Shown one piece after another: positions 1-6,503 of a stretch of DNA of 17,780 bases. How positions within the stretch are numbered: the first letter of the stretch is position 1; each line of letters begins with the position of its first letter. The notes beneath the pieces were generated by a model. The model saw nothing but the letters and a program-made list of their open reading frames with translations. It was not told the origin of the DNA and did not search any database. The position numbers and the translations under genes were made by a program. Source of the DNA: Clostridiales bacterium (lineage in GTDB: Bacteria > Bacillota > Clostridia > Oscillospirales > Oscillospiraceae); assembly GCA_019418625.1 (NCBI GenBank), contig DYBL01000028.1:1-17780 (forward strand). Reading direction: 5' to 3'.

Positions 1-22
1 CGGAGATGTGTATAAGAGACAG
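1..22 (+). other. Nextera/Tn5 sequencing adapter remnant
   Basis: Bases 4-22 read AGATGTGTATAAGAGACAG, the 19-bp Tn5 mosaic end used in Nextera libraries. The preceding CGG matches the read-2 adapter just upstream of the mosaic end. This is an untrimmed adapter at a contig end. The genuine sequence starts at about base 23, and nothing can be inferred about what lies to the left. Confidence 0.97.
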
Positions 23-58
23 GTTGTACAATGTCGGCGATGAATGGCCGCTTATCTC

Positions 59-65
59 AGGAGGT
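59..65 (+). promoter_or_regulatory. Ribosome binding site that sets the recombinase start
   Basis: AGGAGGT sits 5 bases before the ATG at 71. An in-frame ATG at 44 would give 9 more residues, but it has no Shine-Dalgarno sequence and would place this strong site inside the gene. Confidence 0.8.
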
Positions 66-70
66 ATGAT

Positions 71-1690
71 ATGTACTCAGAGATAAGCAACCCCATGGAC
101 TACCATGTGGCTTTATACATCAGACTATCAAAGGAGGATGAAAACGAAGGACCATCCCAGAGTGTTCAGAACCAGGAATCTCTGTTGCGAGAGTTTGTTC
201 AGCAGCACCGGCTGTCCGTCTTCGACACTTATGTAGATGACGGATGGAGCGGCACCAGTTTTGACCGTCCCAGCTTCCAGCGGATGATTGGCGACATTGA
301 AGCCAAAAAAGTCAATATGGTCATCACCAAGGACCTTTCCCGTTTGGGCCGTGATTATATTATGACCGGCCACTATATGGAGCGGTACTTCCCGGAGCAC
401 CGGGTACGGTACATCTCCCTGCTGGACGGCATCGATACCGGCGTGGACTCCACCGCCAATGACATCACGCCCTTTCGTGCCATCATGAACGACATGTATG
501 CCAAGGATATCTCCAAGAAAATCAAGAGCGTCAAGCGGGATAAGCAGCGGAAGGGACAGTTTATCGGCGGCAAGCCGGTGTACGGCTACAAGATGCACCC
601 CACGGAGAAAAATAAGATCGTCATTGATGAGGAAGTGGCTCCCGTTGTGCGGCGGATTTTCGCCCTGGCCCTCTCTGGCATGAGCTGCCGGAATATCGCC
701 GCCCTTCTCAACCAGGAGAGGGTGCCCACTCCGGCCACCTATGCCAATCTCCCAGTGGCAAAACCCGGCCCCTACACCGCCCTGTGGAGCAGTGAGCGGA
801 TCTCCGACATGTTGCAAAACGAAACCTACATCGGCAACATGGTGCAGGGACGCAGCGTGAAGATTAGTTACAAGTCTAAGAAGTGCCTGAAGCAGGACCC
901 GGCCAACTGGGTGGTGGTGGAGGGGACCCACGAGCCTCTGGTGGATGCGGAGACTTTTCGTAAGGTACGCATGTTGGTGAACAGCCGCAGGCACACCCGG
1001 AGCCGGACCTATGACTTCCTGCTGAAGGGGCTGATCTTCTGCCACGAGTGCGGTTATCCTCTGGCGGTGCTCAACCGGAAAAACGCCAGGGGAGAGGATG
1101 TGCTGTACTTCGTCTGCCGCACCTATCAGCGGTTCACCAAGGCCGGGGTCTGCACCTGCCACTCCATCAAGGAGAAGACGGTGACCGAAGCGGTGGTCGC
1201 CAAGGTGCGGGAGGTGTGCCAGGCCTACCTGAACCCAGATGAACTGCTGCCCGTGGCTCGGGAAGCCGTGGAGAACGCCGGAAAGCAGAGCAGCCTGGAG
1301 TCGGAGCTCCAAGCGCTCCAATCCAAGATCGACAGCCTCACCGCCAACCTGGACCGGATGTACACCGACCGGCTCAGTGGATTGCTTCCAGAGGCGGACT
1401 TCCAGCGTATCTTTGGCCGGATCAAGCTGGAGCGGGAGCAACTGGAGGAAAAGCGGCAGGAACTGGAGCTGCGTCAAAAAAGCCCCGTCCGCAGCGAGGA
1501 CAGGGCCAAGGAACTGGTACAGCGGTTTATCGAAACTGCCGGGGAGAGCCGGGAACTGCTGGTGAGCCTCATCGAACGGGTGGAGCTCACCGAGGACAAA
1601 GAGATCATCATCAAATTCCGCTTCGCCCAGCTGGACGAAACGGCGGAAAGCCAAAGTCCGCAAGGGATTGCGCCGCCTGAGACGGCGTAA
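71..1690 (+). CDS. Large serine recombinase (SpoIVCA/TndX-like)
   Basis: A site-specific DNA recombinase of the large serine family, 539 aa from the ATG at 71. The N-terminal resolvase domain carries YIRLS, with Ser20 as the expected nucleophile and Arg18 next to it. DLSRLGRDY (88-96) supplies the conserved Arg91 and Arg94. A recombinase DNA-binding domain follows (about 175-300), then a zinc beta-ribbon with Cys324, Cys327, Cys349 and Cys361/363. A charged coiled-coil segment (about 410-470) and a C-terminal tail complete the usual layout, with no frameshift or lost key residue. Such enzymes act at the ends of integrative elements and phages. Here the gene runs toward a SigK C-terminal fragment starting about 30 bases downstream, so it may be the excisionase of a sigK-splitting element. 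An unrelated ICE or IME integrase that happened to land in sigK is the alternative. Confidence 0.95.
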   Translation: MYSEISNPMDYHVALYIRLSKEDENEGPSQSVQNQESLLREFVQQHRLSVFDTYVDDGWSGTSFDRPSFQRMIGDIEAKKVNMVITKDLSRLGRDYIMTGHYMERYFPEHRVRYISLLDGIDTGVDSTANDITPFRAIMNDMYAKDISKKIKSVKRDKQRKGQFIGGKPVYGYKMHPTEKNKIVIDEEVAPVVRRIFALALSGMSCRNIAALLNQERVPTPATYANLPVAKPGPYTALWSSERISDMLQNETYIGNMVQGRSVKISYKSKKCLKQDPANWVVVEGTHEPLVDAETFRKVRMLVNSRRHTRSRTYDFLLKGLIFCHECGYPLAVLNRKNARGEDVLYFVCRTYQRFTKAGVCTCHSIKEKTVTEAVVAKVREVCQAYLNPDELLPVAREAVENAGKQSSLESELQALQSKIDSLTANLDRMYTDRLSGLLPEADFQRIFGRIKLEREQLEEKRQELELRQKSPVRSEDRAKELVQRFIETAGESRELLVSLIERVELTEDKEIIIKFRFAQLDETAESQSPQGIAPPETA

Positions 1691-1705
1691 ATTTCCGGCG
1701 GAAAT
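1691..1705. repeat. Short perfect palindrome at the recombinase-sigK junction
   Basis: ATTTCC-GGC-GGAAAT, 6-bp arms around a 3-bp centre, begins immediately after the recombinase stop codon. It has no T-tract, so it is a poor terminator. Its position just before the sigK fragment makes it a candidate recombinase recognition arm (inference). Confidence 0.45.
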
Positions 1706-1717
1706 CGCTTACAATAG

Positions 1718-1849
1718 CCGGGGCGCTATGTATCCCGCATCGAAAAGCGGGCGTTGGAAAAACTGCATGCACTGATGGAGGAAACGGCCACGCCCATGCA
1801 CCGCTCATCCCCTCAGCGGCAAAGCACGCCGCAGCCGACAAAATCCTGA
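1718..1849 (+). pseudogene. sigK: 3' part of split sigK (C-terminal end of the SigK sigma factor)
   Basis: Read in frame from about 1724, the DNA encodes RYVSRIEKRALEKLH followed by a polar tail and a TGA at 1847-1849. SigK proteins end region 4.2 with SYVSRIEKRAL, whereas SigE has SYISRLEKR and SigF/SigG have QVSRLEK, so SigK is the best match. There is no start codon or Shine-Dalgarno sequence, and an in-frame TAG at 1715 cuts it off from anything upstream. Homology begins abruptly within the helix-turn-helix, about 30 bases after a large serine recombinase gene. That is the pattern of a mother-cell sigK gene split by a skin-like element, whose excision would restore the full gene during sporulation. 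A dead remnant of a one-time insertion is the alternative. The N-terminal part is not in the window. Confidence 0.75.
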
Positions 1850-1851
1850 AC

Positions 1852-1880
1852 TTGCCAACCGGATAGTCTCATGGTATCCT
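1852..1880 (+). promoter_or_regulatory. Sigma-A promoter of the hydroxyacid dehydrogenase
   Basis: TTGCCA (1852-1857), a 17-base spacer, then TATCCT (1875-1880) preceded by TGG as an extended -10. It lies about 50 bases before the gene's ATG. The Shine-Dalgarno AAAGGAG is at 1917-1923. Confidence 0.6.
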
Positions 1881-1932
1881 GTTAAATGGCCGCGTCATAC
1901 GGCCGCCGCACTTTACAAAGGAGTTCTCTTTC

Positions 1933-2895
1933 ATGAAAATCGTAATTTTAGACGGATATACGGAAAACCCCGGGGATCTGAGCTGGGACGCCCTGGGCCA
2001 ATTCGGCGAACTGACCATTTACGACCGCACCTCCCGCACAGATACGGCCGAGATCATCTCCCGCATCGGCGACGCCGAGATCGTCATCACCAACAAGACC
2101 CCCATTTCCAAAGCGGTGATCGACGCCTGCCCTGCCATGCGCTACATCACCATTCTCGCCACCGGCTACAATGTGGTGGACACCGCGTATGCCCGGGAAA
2201 AGGGCATCCCCGTCTCCAACGTTCCCACCTACGGCACCGCCGCCGTGGGACAGTTCACCATTGCACTGCTGCTGGAGATCTGCCACCATGTGGCCCACCA
2301 CAGCGAAACGGTGTTTGCCGGCAAGTGGGCCAGCTGTCCGGACTTTTGCTACTGGGATTATCCCCTCATGGAGCTGGACGGAAAAACCATGGGCATCATC
2401 GGTTTTGGCCGCATCGGCCAGGCCACCGGCCGCATCGCCCGCGCACTGGGCATGGAGGTGCTGGCCACCGGCTCCCGTCCCACGGAGGAGGGGAAGGCCA
2501 TCGCCCGGTACACGGATCTCGACACCCTGCTGGCCGCCTCCGACGTGATCGCCCTGCACTGCCCCCTGTTCCCGGAGACGGCGGGGATGATCAACCGGGA
2601 CACCATCGCCCGTATGAAGGACGGCGTCATCCTGCTCAATACCGCCCGGGGCGGGCTCATCGTGGAGCAGGATCTGGCCGACGCCCTCAACAGCGGAAAG
2701 GTTGCGGCAGCCGGCGTGGACAGCGTCTCCTCCGAGCCCATCCGCAGCGACAACCCCCTGCTCCAGGCCAAAAACTGCATCATTACGCCCCATATCGCCT
2801 GGGGCTCCCGGGAGAGCCGGCAGCGCATCATGGACTGCACGGCAGAAAACCTGCGCGCATTCCTCTCCGGCAGCCCCATCAATACCGTCAACTAA
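1933..2895 (+). CDS. D-2-hydroxyacid dehydrogenase (glycerate dehydrogenase/hydroxypyruvate reductase-like)
   Basis: A cytoplasmic NAD(P)-dependent enzyme that reversibly reduces a 2-oxo acid to a D-2-hydroxy acid; 320 aa, normal for the family. The central Rossmann fold has GFGRIG at 157-162. The catalytic triad is visible: Arg239 in NTARGGLIVEQ, Glu268 in SVSSEP and His287 in ITPHIAW. The substrate cannot be fixed from sequence: glycerate/hydroxypyruvate is the closest guess, and D-lactate or phosphoglycerate are less likely (no C-terminal ACT domain). It has its own promoter and a strong terminator, so it is transcribed separately from the regulator downstream. Its position beside a sigma-54-controlled PLP enzyme and transporter suggests 2-oxo acid handling in amino acid fermentation, but that link is inferred. 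Confidence 0.93.
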   Translation: MKIVILDGYTENPGDLSWDALGQFGELTIYDRTSRTDTAEIISRIGDAEIVITNKTPISKAVIDACPAMRYITILATGYNVVDTAYAREKGIPVSNVPTYGTAAVGQFTIALLLEICHHVAHHSETVFAGKWASCPDFCYWDYPLMELDGKTMGIIGFGRIGQATGRIARALGMEVLATGSRPTEEGKAIARYTDLDTLLAASDVIALHCPLFPETAGMINRDTIARMKDGVILLNTARGGLIVEQDLADALNSGKVAAAGVDSVSSEPIRSDNPLLQAKNCIITPHIAWGSRESRQRIMDCTAENLRAFLSGSPINTVN

Positions 2896-2900
2896 AGCCA

Positions 2901-2933
2901 CGCGGCGCCTGCAAAAGCAGGCGCCGCGTTTTT
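2901..2933 (+). terminator. Rho-independent terminator
   Basis: A perfect 12-bp GC-rich stem, CGCGGCGCCTGC and its complement around an AAAA loop, followed by TTTTT, five bases after the dehydrogenase stop. Confidence 0.95.
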
Positions 2934-2941
2934 GCCCTTTG

Positions 2942-2970
2942 TTGCGTCGGTTCTGAAAAGCTGTTATAAT
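2942..2970 (+). promoter_or_regulatory. Sigma-A promoter of the sigma-54 activator gene
   Basis: TTGCGT (2942-2947), 17 bases, then a consensus TATAAT (2965-2970) with a TGT extended -10. It lies about 30 bases upstream of the start codon, with Shine-Dalgarno GGAAGGAG at 2986-2993. Confidence 0.8.
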
Positions 2971-3000
2971 AAAAAATATTCTTGCGGAAGGAGCCCTTTT

Positions 3001-5061
3001 ATGGCGAAAAAACTGGTTTTGGTCACCCAGGCAGCCTCTACCTGCCCGACCTACGCCCAATGGCTGTTTCAGTTTTTCGGCTCCAACATCACGCTGGAGA
3101 CCTTCAGTGTAGAGGCAAACGACTTTCCCGCCATGAGCACGGACGCCGACCTTTACATTGTGGCAGCCACATCCACCGACGCGTTCAGCCAGGTGATGGA
3201 GACCATTCCCCCTGAGCGGAAGGTGGTCTCTCCCACCATCACATTTTTTAAAAAGGAGATCGACGCCCTGCGCCAGCTGCCCAAGGGGACCCGTGCCATG
3301 CTGGTGAATCTGAGCGTGGAGATGGCCATCGAGTCCATCGCTGAGCTCAACCGGCTGGGCATCACCCAAATCGAATTCACCCCCGTCTATCCTGGCTCCA
3401 GCTATCCGCCGGATGTGGAGCTGGCCATCACCCCCGGCGAGGCATGCTACGTCCCGCCCACGGTGCTGCGGGTGCTGGATCTGGGGCCCCGGGTCTTTTC
3501 CGCAAACACCCTCATGGAGATCGCCCTGGCTCTGGGCTTCACCTGGTTCCCCAAAAGCCAGGAGTTCCGCTCCTATGCTGCCTCACTGGCCGACCCCGGC
3601 CAGAGCCTTGCCTCCCTCTGGAGCGCCAATTTGAAGACGGAGACCTATCTGGACATCCTCATGGGCGCGCTGGAGACCGGTATTCTGGGCGTGGACCGGG
3701 ACGGGCGGATCTTCGCCCTTAACTCCGTGGCGGAGACCATGCTGGGCCTGCGCCGGGAGGACGCCATCGGCCAGTCCCTGACCTTTGTATGCCGGGACCT
3801 CGCCCGGCAGCTTACCGAGACCGACCGTCGGCAGAAGACCTCCCGCCTCATCCAGCTGGGAGATACCTACCTCAATCTCGCCACCGCCCCGGTGGACTGG
3901 CAGGGAGAGTGGATCGGCTGCTTTGTGCTGCTGCAGCGGTTCACGGAAGAGGAAAACCGTCAGCACCAATTCCGGCTGCAGCTCTATCACCGGGGCTATC
4001 AGTCCAAGTATGTCTTTGACGATATCATCGGTCAAAGCGACATCATGCAGCGCACCAAACAGATCGCCGCCCGCATGGCCCGCACGGAGTCGGCGATCCT
4101 GCTAACGGGAGAAAGCGGCACCGGCAAGGAGCTGTTTGCCCACTCCATCCACAATGCCTCCCGACGCCGTGATATGCCCTTTGTGGCCATCAACTGCGCC
4201 GCCTTATCTGAGTCACTGCTGGAAAGCGAGCTGTTTGGCTATGACGAGGGCGCGTTCACCGGTGCCAAAAAGGGCGGCAAGCTGGGCCTTTTTGAGTACG
4301 CCCATCGGGGCACACTGTTTCTCGATGAGATCGAAGGCATGAGCCAGACCCTGCAGGTCAAGCTTTTGCGGGTGCTGCAGGAAAAGGAATTCATGCGGGT
4401 GGGCGGCAACCGCATCATCCCCACGGACGTACGCATCATCGCCGCCTCCAACGAAGATATCCTGGAGCTGGTACATCAAGGCGCCTTCCGCAAAGACCTC
4501 TATTACCGGCTCAATACCCTCCCCATTGCCATTCCTCCCCTGCGGGACCGGGGAGAGGATCTGTTTTTGATCGCGGATCATCTGATGGGAAAAAATGGTG
4601 TCCGCTTCACTTTCTCTCCCGAAGCCCGGGACGTACTGCGGACATACCCCTGGGAGGGCAACGTGCGGGAGCTTGCAAACCTGGTGGAATACCTCTCCAT
4701 GCTGGGCAAGGACCAGGTGGAGACAGAGGACCTGCCCACCTACCTGCTGGAGTCCTCCCGCCCTGCTGTAGCATCCGTCTCACCCGGCGGTCCGCCAGAC
4801 TTCCAGCATCTGGCCCAAGGGCGGGAAGAGGCATTCACGTTCCTGGTGTGCGCACTGGGCTGCTCCGGCCAGGGCGTGGGCCGCGGTACCCTGCTGCGCC
4901 TGGCCCGGGAGCAGGGACTGCCCATGACCGAGCAGGAAATCCGGGACATGCTCCACACGCTGCACAGCCAGGGGCTGATCTCTGTGTCCCGTGGACGGGG
5001 CGGCAGCCGCCTTACCCGGTCGGGACTGCGGCTTTACGAGGCGCTGCGCAGTCCTCAATAA
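3001..5061 (+). CDS. Sigma-54-dependent enhancer-binding activator (PrpR-N-like/PAS/AAA+)
   Basis: A bacterial enhancer-binding protein that uses ATP to open sigma-54 promoters; 686 aa from the ATG at 3001, chosen because GGAAGGAG lies 7 bases before it. Residues 1 to about 190 resemble the PrpR-type N-terminal sensor. About 215-325 is a PAS-like region (GILGVDRDGRIFALNSVAE). The AAA+ core has Walker A GESGTGKE (370-377), the sigma-54 contact loop GAFTGA (417-422) and Walker B LFLDEIEG. No clear Fis-type helix-turn-helix follows. Instead, about 610-686 looks like a winged helix (QGLISVSRGRGGSRLTRSG), which is unusual for the family. There is no phospho-receiver domain, so it probably senses a small ligand directly. 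It lies immediately upstream of a -24/-12 promoter and is the obvious activator of the PLP enzyme-antiporter operon. Confidence 0.93.
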   Translation: MAKKLVLVTQAASTCPTYAQWLFQFFGSNITLETFSVEANDFPAMSTDADLYIVAATSTDAFSQVMETIPPERKVVSPTITFFKKEIDALRQLPKGTRAMLVNLSVEMAIESIAELNRLGITQIEFTPVYPGSSYPPDVELAITPGEACYVPPTVLRVLDLGPRVFSANTLMEIALALGFTWFPKSQEFRSYAASLADPGQSLASLWSANLKTETYLDILMGALETGILGVDRDGRIFALNSVAETMLGLRREDAIGQSLTFVCRDLARQLTETDRRQKTSRLIQLGDTYLNLATAPVDWQGEWIGCFVLLQRFTEEENRQHQFRLQLYHRGYQSKYVFDDIIGQSDIMQRTKQIAARMARTESAILLTGESGTGKELFAHSIHNASRRRDMPFVAINCAALSESLLESELFGYDEGAFTGAKKGGKLGLFEYAHRGTLFLDEIEGMSQTLQVKLLRVLQEKEFMRVGGNRIIPTDVRIIAASNEDILELVHQGAFRKDLYYRLNTLPIAIPPLRDRGEDLFLIADHLMGKNGVRFTFSPEARDVLRTYPWEGNVRELANLVEYLSMLGKDQVETEDLPTYLLESSRPAVASVSPGGPPDFQHLAQGREEAFTFLVCALGCSGQGVGRGTLLRLAREQGLPMTEQEIRDMLHTLHSQGLISVSRGRGGSRLTRSGLRLYEALRSPQ

Positions 5062-5104
5062 ATTGGGTGAATAATTGGGTGAAGTTTCATGTCTTCACCC
5101 AATT
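5061..5104. promoter_or_regulatory. Candidate enhancer (UAS): three AATTGGGTGAA half-sites
   Basis: AATTGGGTGAA occurs at 5061-5071 and 5073-5083, a direct repeat with a 12-base period, and in inverted form as TTCACCCAATT at 5094-5104. The cluster is centred about 150-180 bp upstream of the transcription start expected from the sigma-54 promoter, a usual distance for enhancer-binding proteins. Binding by the adjacent activator is inferred. Confidence 0.6.
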
Positions 5105-5111
5105 ATTTTTT
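5070..5111 (+). terminator. Hairpin with T-run after the activator gene
   Basis: AATAATTGGGTGAAG (5070-5084) pairs perfectly with 5093-5107 around an 8-base loop, and Ts continue to 5111. It can act as the activator's terminator. It overlaps the half-site cluster, so it may serve both as terminator and as protein-binding palindrome. The stem is AT-rich at its base. Confidence 0.65.
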
Positions 5112-5221
5112 CGTTTTTTCCCTGAATCTCTCCGCTTCTCCCCCAGAGTTCTTGTGCAAGCTGTTGGTTTTCGTTTTTCCAAATCGTCAAGCTTTAACAA
5201 ATTGTAAACGCTTTTTCATTT

Positions 5222-5236
5222 TGGCACGAAGTTTGC
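5222..5236 (+). promoter_or_regulatory. Sigma-54 (-24/-12) promoter
   Basis: TGGCACG (5222-5228), four bases, then TTGC (5233-5236) followed by TT. This matches the consensus TGGCACG-N4-TTGCW, with the invariant GG and GC exactly 12 bases apart. The start point is expected near 5248, leaving a leader of about 40 bases before the ATG at 5287. Confidence 0.92.
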
Positions 5237-5286
5237 TTTAAATAATTGGCAAAGCCACGGCGTCATATGATGAGGAGGATTACAGC

Positions 5287-6462
5287 ATGTCTTATAATTT
5301 TGATGAAATCGTGGATCGCTCTAATAACTATGCGGCCAAGTTCCAGGAAGCGGAGCTGCACTACGGCACCAACAACGTGATCCCTCTGTGGATCGCGGAT
5401 ATGGACTTCCGTACGGCGCCCTGCATCGTGGACGCCATCAAGGAGCGGGCTGACCAGGGCATTTTCGGCTATACCTGGCGCACCCCCAAGTACTTTGAGG
5501 CCATCGCCGCCTGGCAGCAAAAGCGCAACGGCTGGCTGCCCGATATCTCCAAGATGGCCTTTGCCCCCGGCGTGGTGCCCGGCATGCGTATGGTGCTGAC
5601 CATGTTCACCCAGCCCGGCGACAAGGTGCTCATTCAGCAGCCCGTGTACCATCCCTTTGCCGACGTGGTGAACAACACCGGCCGGCAGCTGGTGGTCAGC
5701 CCCCTGGAGCGGGATGAAAACGGCTATTACACCATGGATCTGGAGGACTTTGAGGCCAAGGCCAAGGACGGCGCCAAGTACTTCATCCTCTGCAATCCCC
5801 ACAACCCTGTGGGCCGCTGCTGGACCCGGGAGGAGCTCAAGCAGGTGGGCGACATCTGCGTGAAGTACGGCGTGGAGATCATCTCCGACGAGATCCACTC
5901 CGACCTGATGCTGGACGGCCACAAGCACACCTGCATGGCCTCCGTCTCCCCGGAGATCGCCGCCATCACCACCACCTGCATCGCCCCCAGCAAGACCTTC
6001 AACCTGGCAGGCCTCCAGTCCTCCACCATCGTCTTCAACGACGAGGCCAAGAAGGACGCCTATGTGGCAGAGCTCAAGCGCATGGACATCGCCCGCAACA
6101 ACTGCTTCTCCCTGGTAGCCACCATGGAGGCCTATGCCCACGGCGAGCAGTGGCTGGATGAGCTGCTGGTATACCTGGCGGACAACATGCGCTTTATCCG
6201 CAACTTCTGCGCCGAGCGTCTGCCGGAGCTCAAGCCCAACACCCCCGAGGCCACTTACCTCAACTGGGTGGATGCCCGGGCCCTGGGTATGGATGACACC
6301 GCGCTGAAGAAGTTCTGCGTGGAAAAGGCCGGTGTGGCCTTTGGTGAGGGCACCGACTTCGGTATCGGCGGTTCCGGCTTCCTGCGCCTGAACGCAGCCT
6401 GCCCCCGCAGCGTCATTGAGAAGGCCCTGACTCAAATGGAACAGGCGGTCCGCAGCCGCTGA
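5287..6462 (+). CDS. PLP-dependent aminotransferase/C-S lyase, MalY/PatB family
   Basis: A cytoplasmic fold-type I PLP enzyme of 391 aa, normal for the family. MalY/PatB features are visible: the N-terminal IPLWIADMDF, NPHNPVGR at 170-177, SDEIHSD with Asp201 for the PLP ring nitrogen, and PLP-binding Lys236 in APSKTFNLAG. The C-terminal FLRLNAACPR holds the substrate-carboxylate Arg. Family members cleave C-S bonds in cystathionine or cysteine conjugates or act as aminotransferases, and sequence alone does not decide. Shine-Dalgarno GAGGAGG (5272-5278) precedes the start. It is the first gene of a sigma-54-driven operon, 41 bases before an NhaC-family antiporter, suggesting inducible breakdown of an imported amino acid (inference). 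Confidence 0.92.
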   Translation: MSYNFDEIVDRSNNYAAKFQEAELHYGTNNVIPLWIADMDFRTAPCIVDAIKERADQGIFGYTWRTPKYFEAIAAWQQKRNGWLPDISKMAFAPGVVPGMRMVLTMFTQPGDKVLIQQPVYHPFADVVNNTGRQLVVSPLERDENGYYTMDLEDFEAKAKDGAKYFILCNPHNPVGRCWTREELKQVGDICVKYGVEIISDEIHSDLMLDGHKHTCMASVSPEIAAITTTCIAPSKTFNLAGLQSSTIVFNDEAKKDAYVAELKRMDIARNNCFSLVATMEAYAHGEQWLDELLVYLADNMRFIRNFCAERLPELKPNTPEATYLNWVDARALGMDDTALKKFCVEKAGVAFGEGTDFGIGGSGFLRLNAACPRSVIEKALTQMEQAVRSR

Positions 6463-6503
6463 TCCAGATACAAAAGAAGCGTATAAAGAGAGGAGAAAAC
6501 AAG

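Noticed and set aside
4..22. Tn5 mosaic end as evidence of a natural Tn5/IS50 insertion
   Set aside because: It is the engineered hyperactive mosaic end with Nextera read-2 flanking bases at the very end of the sequence; there is no IS50 DNA.
1948..3369. Minus-strand open frame (473 codons) across the dehydrogenase and activator start
   Set aside because: It is antisense to two clearly recognised genes and passes through a promoter and a terminator; composition is His/Gly/Asp-rich as in other shadows.
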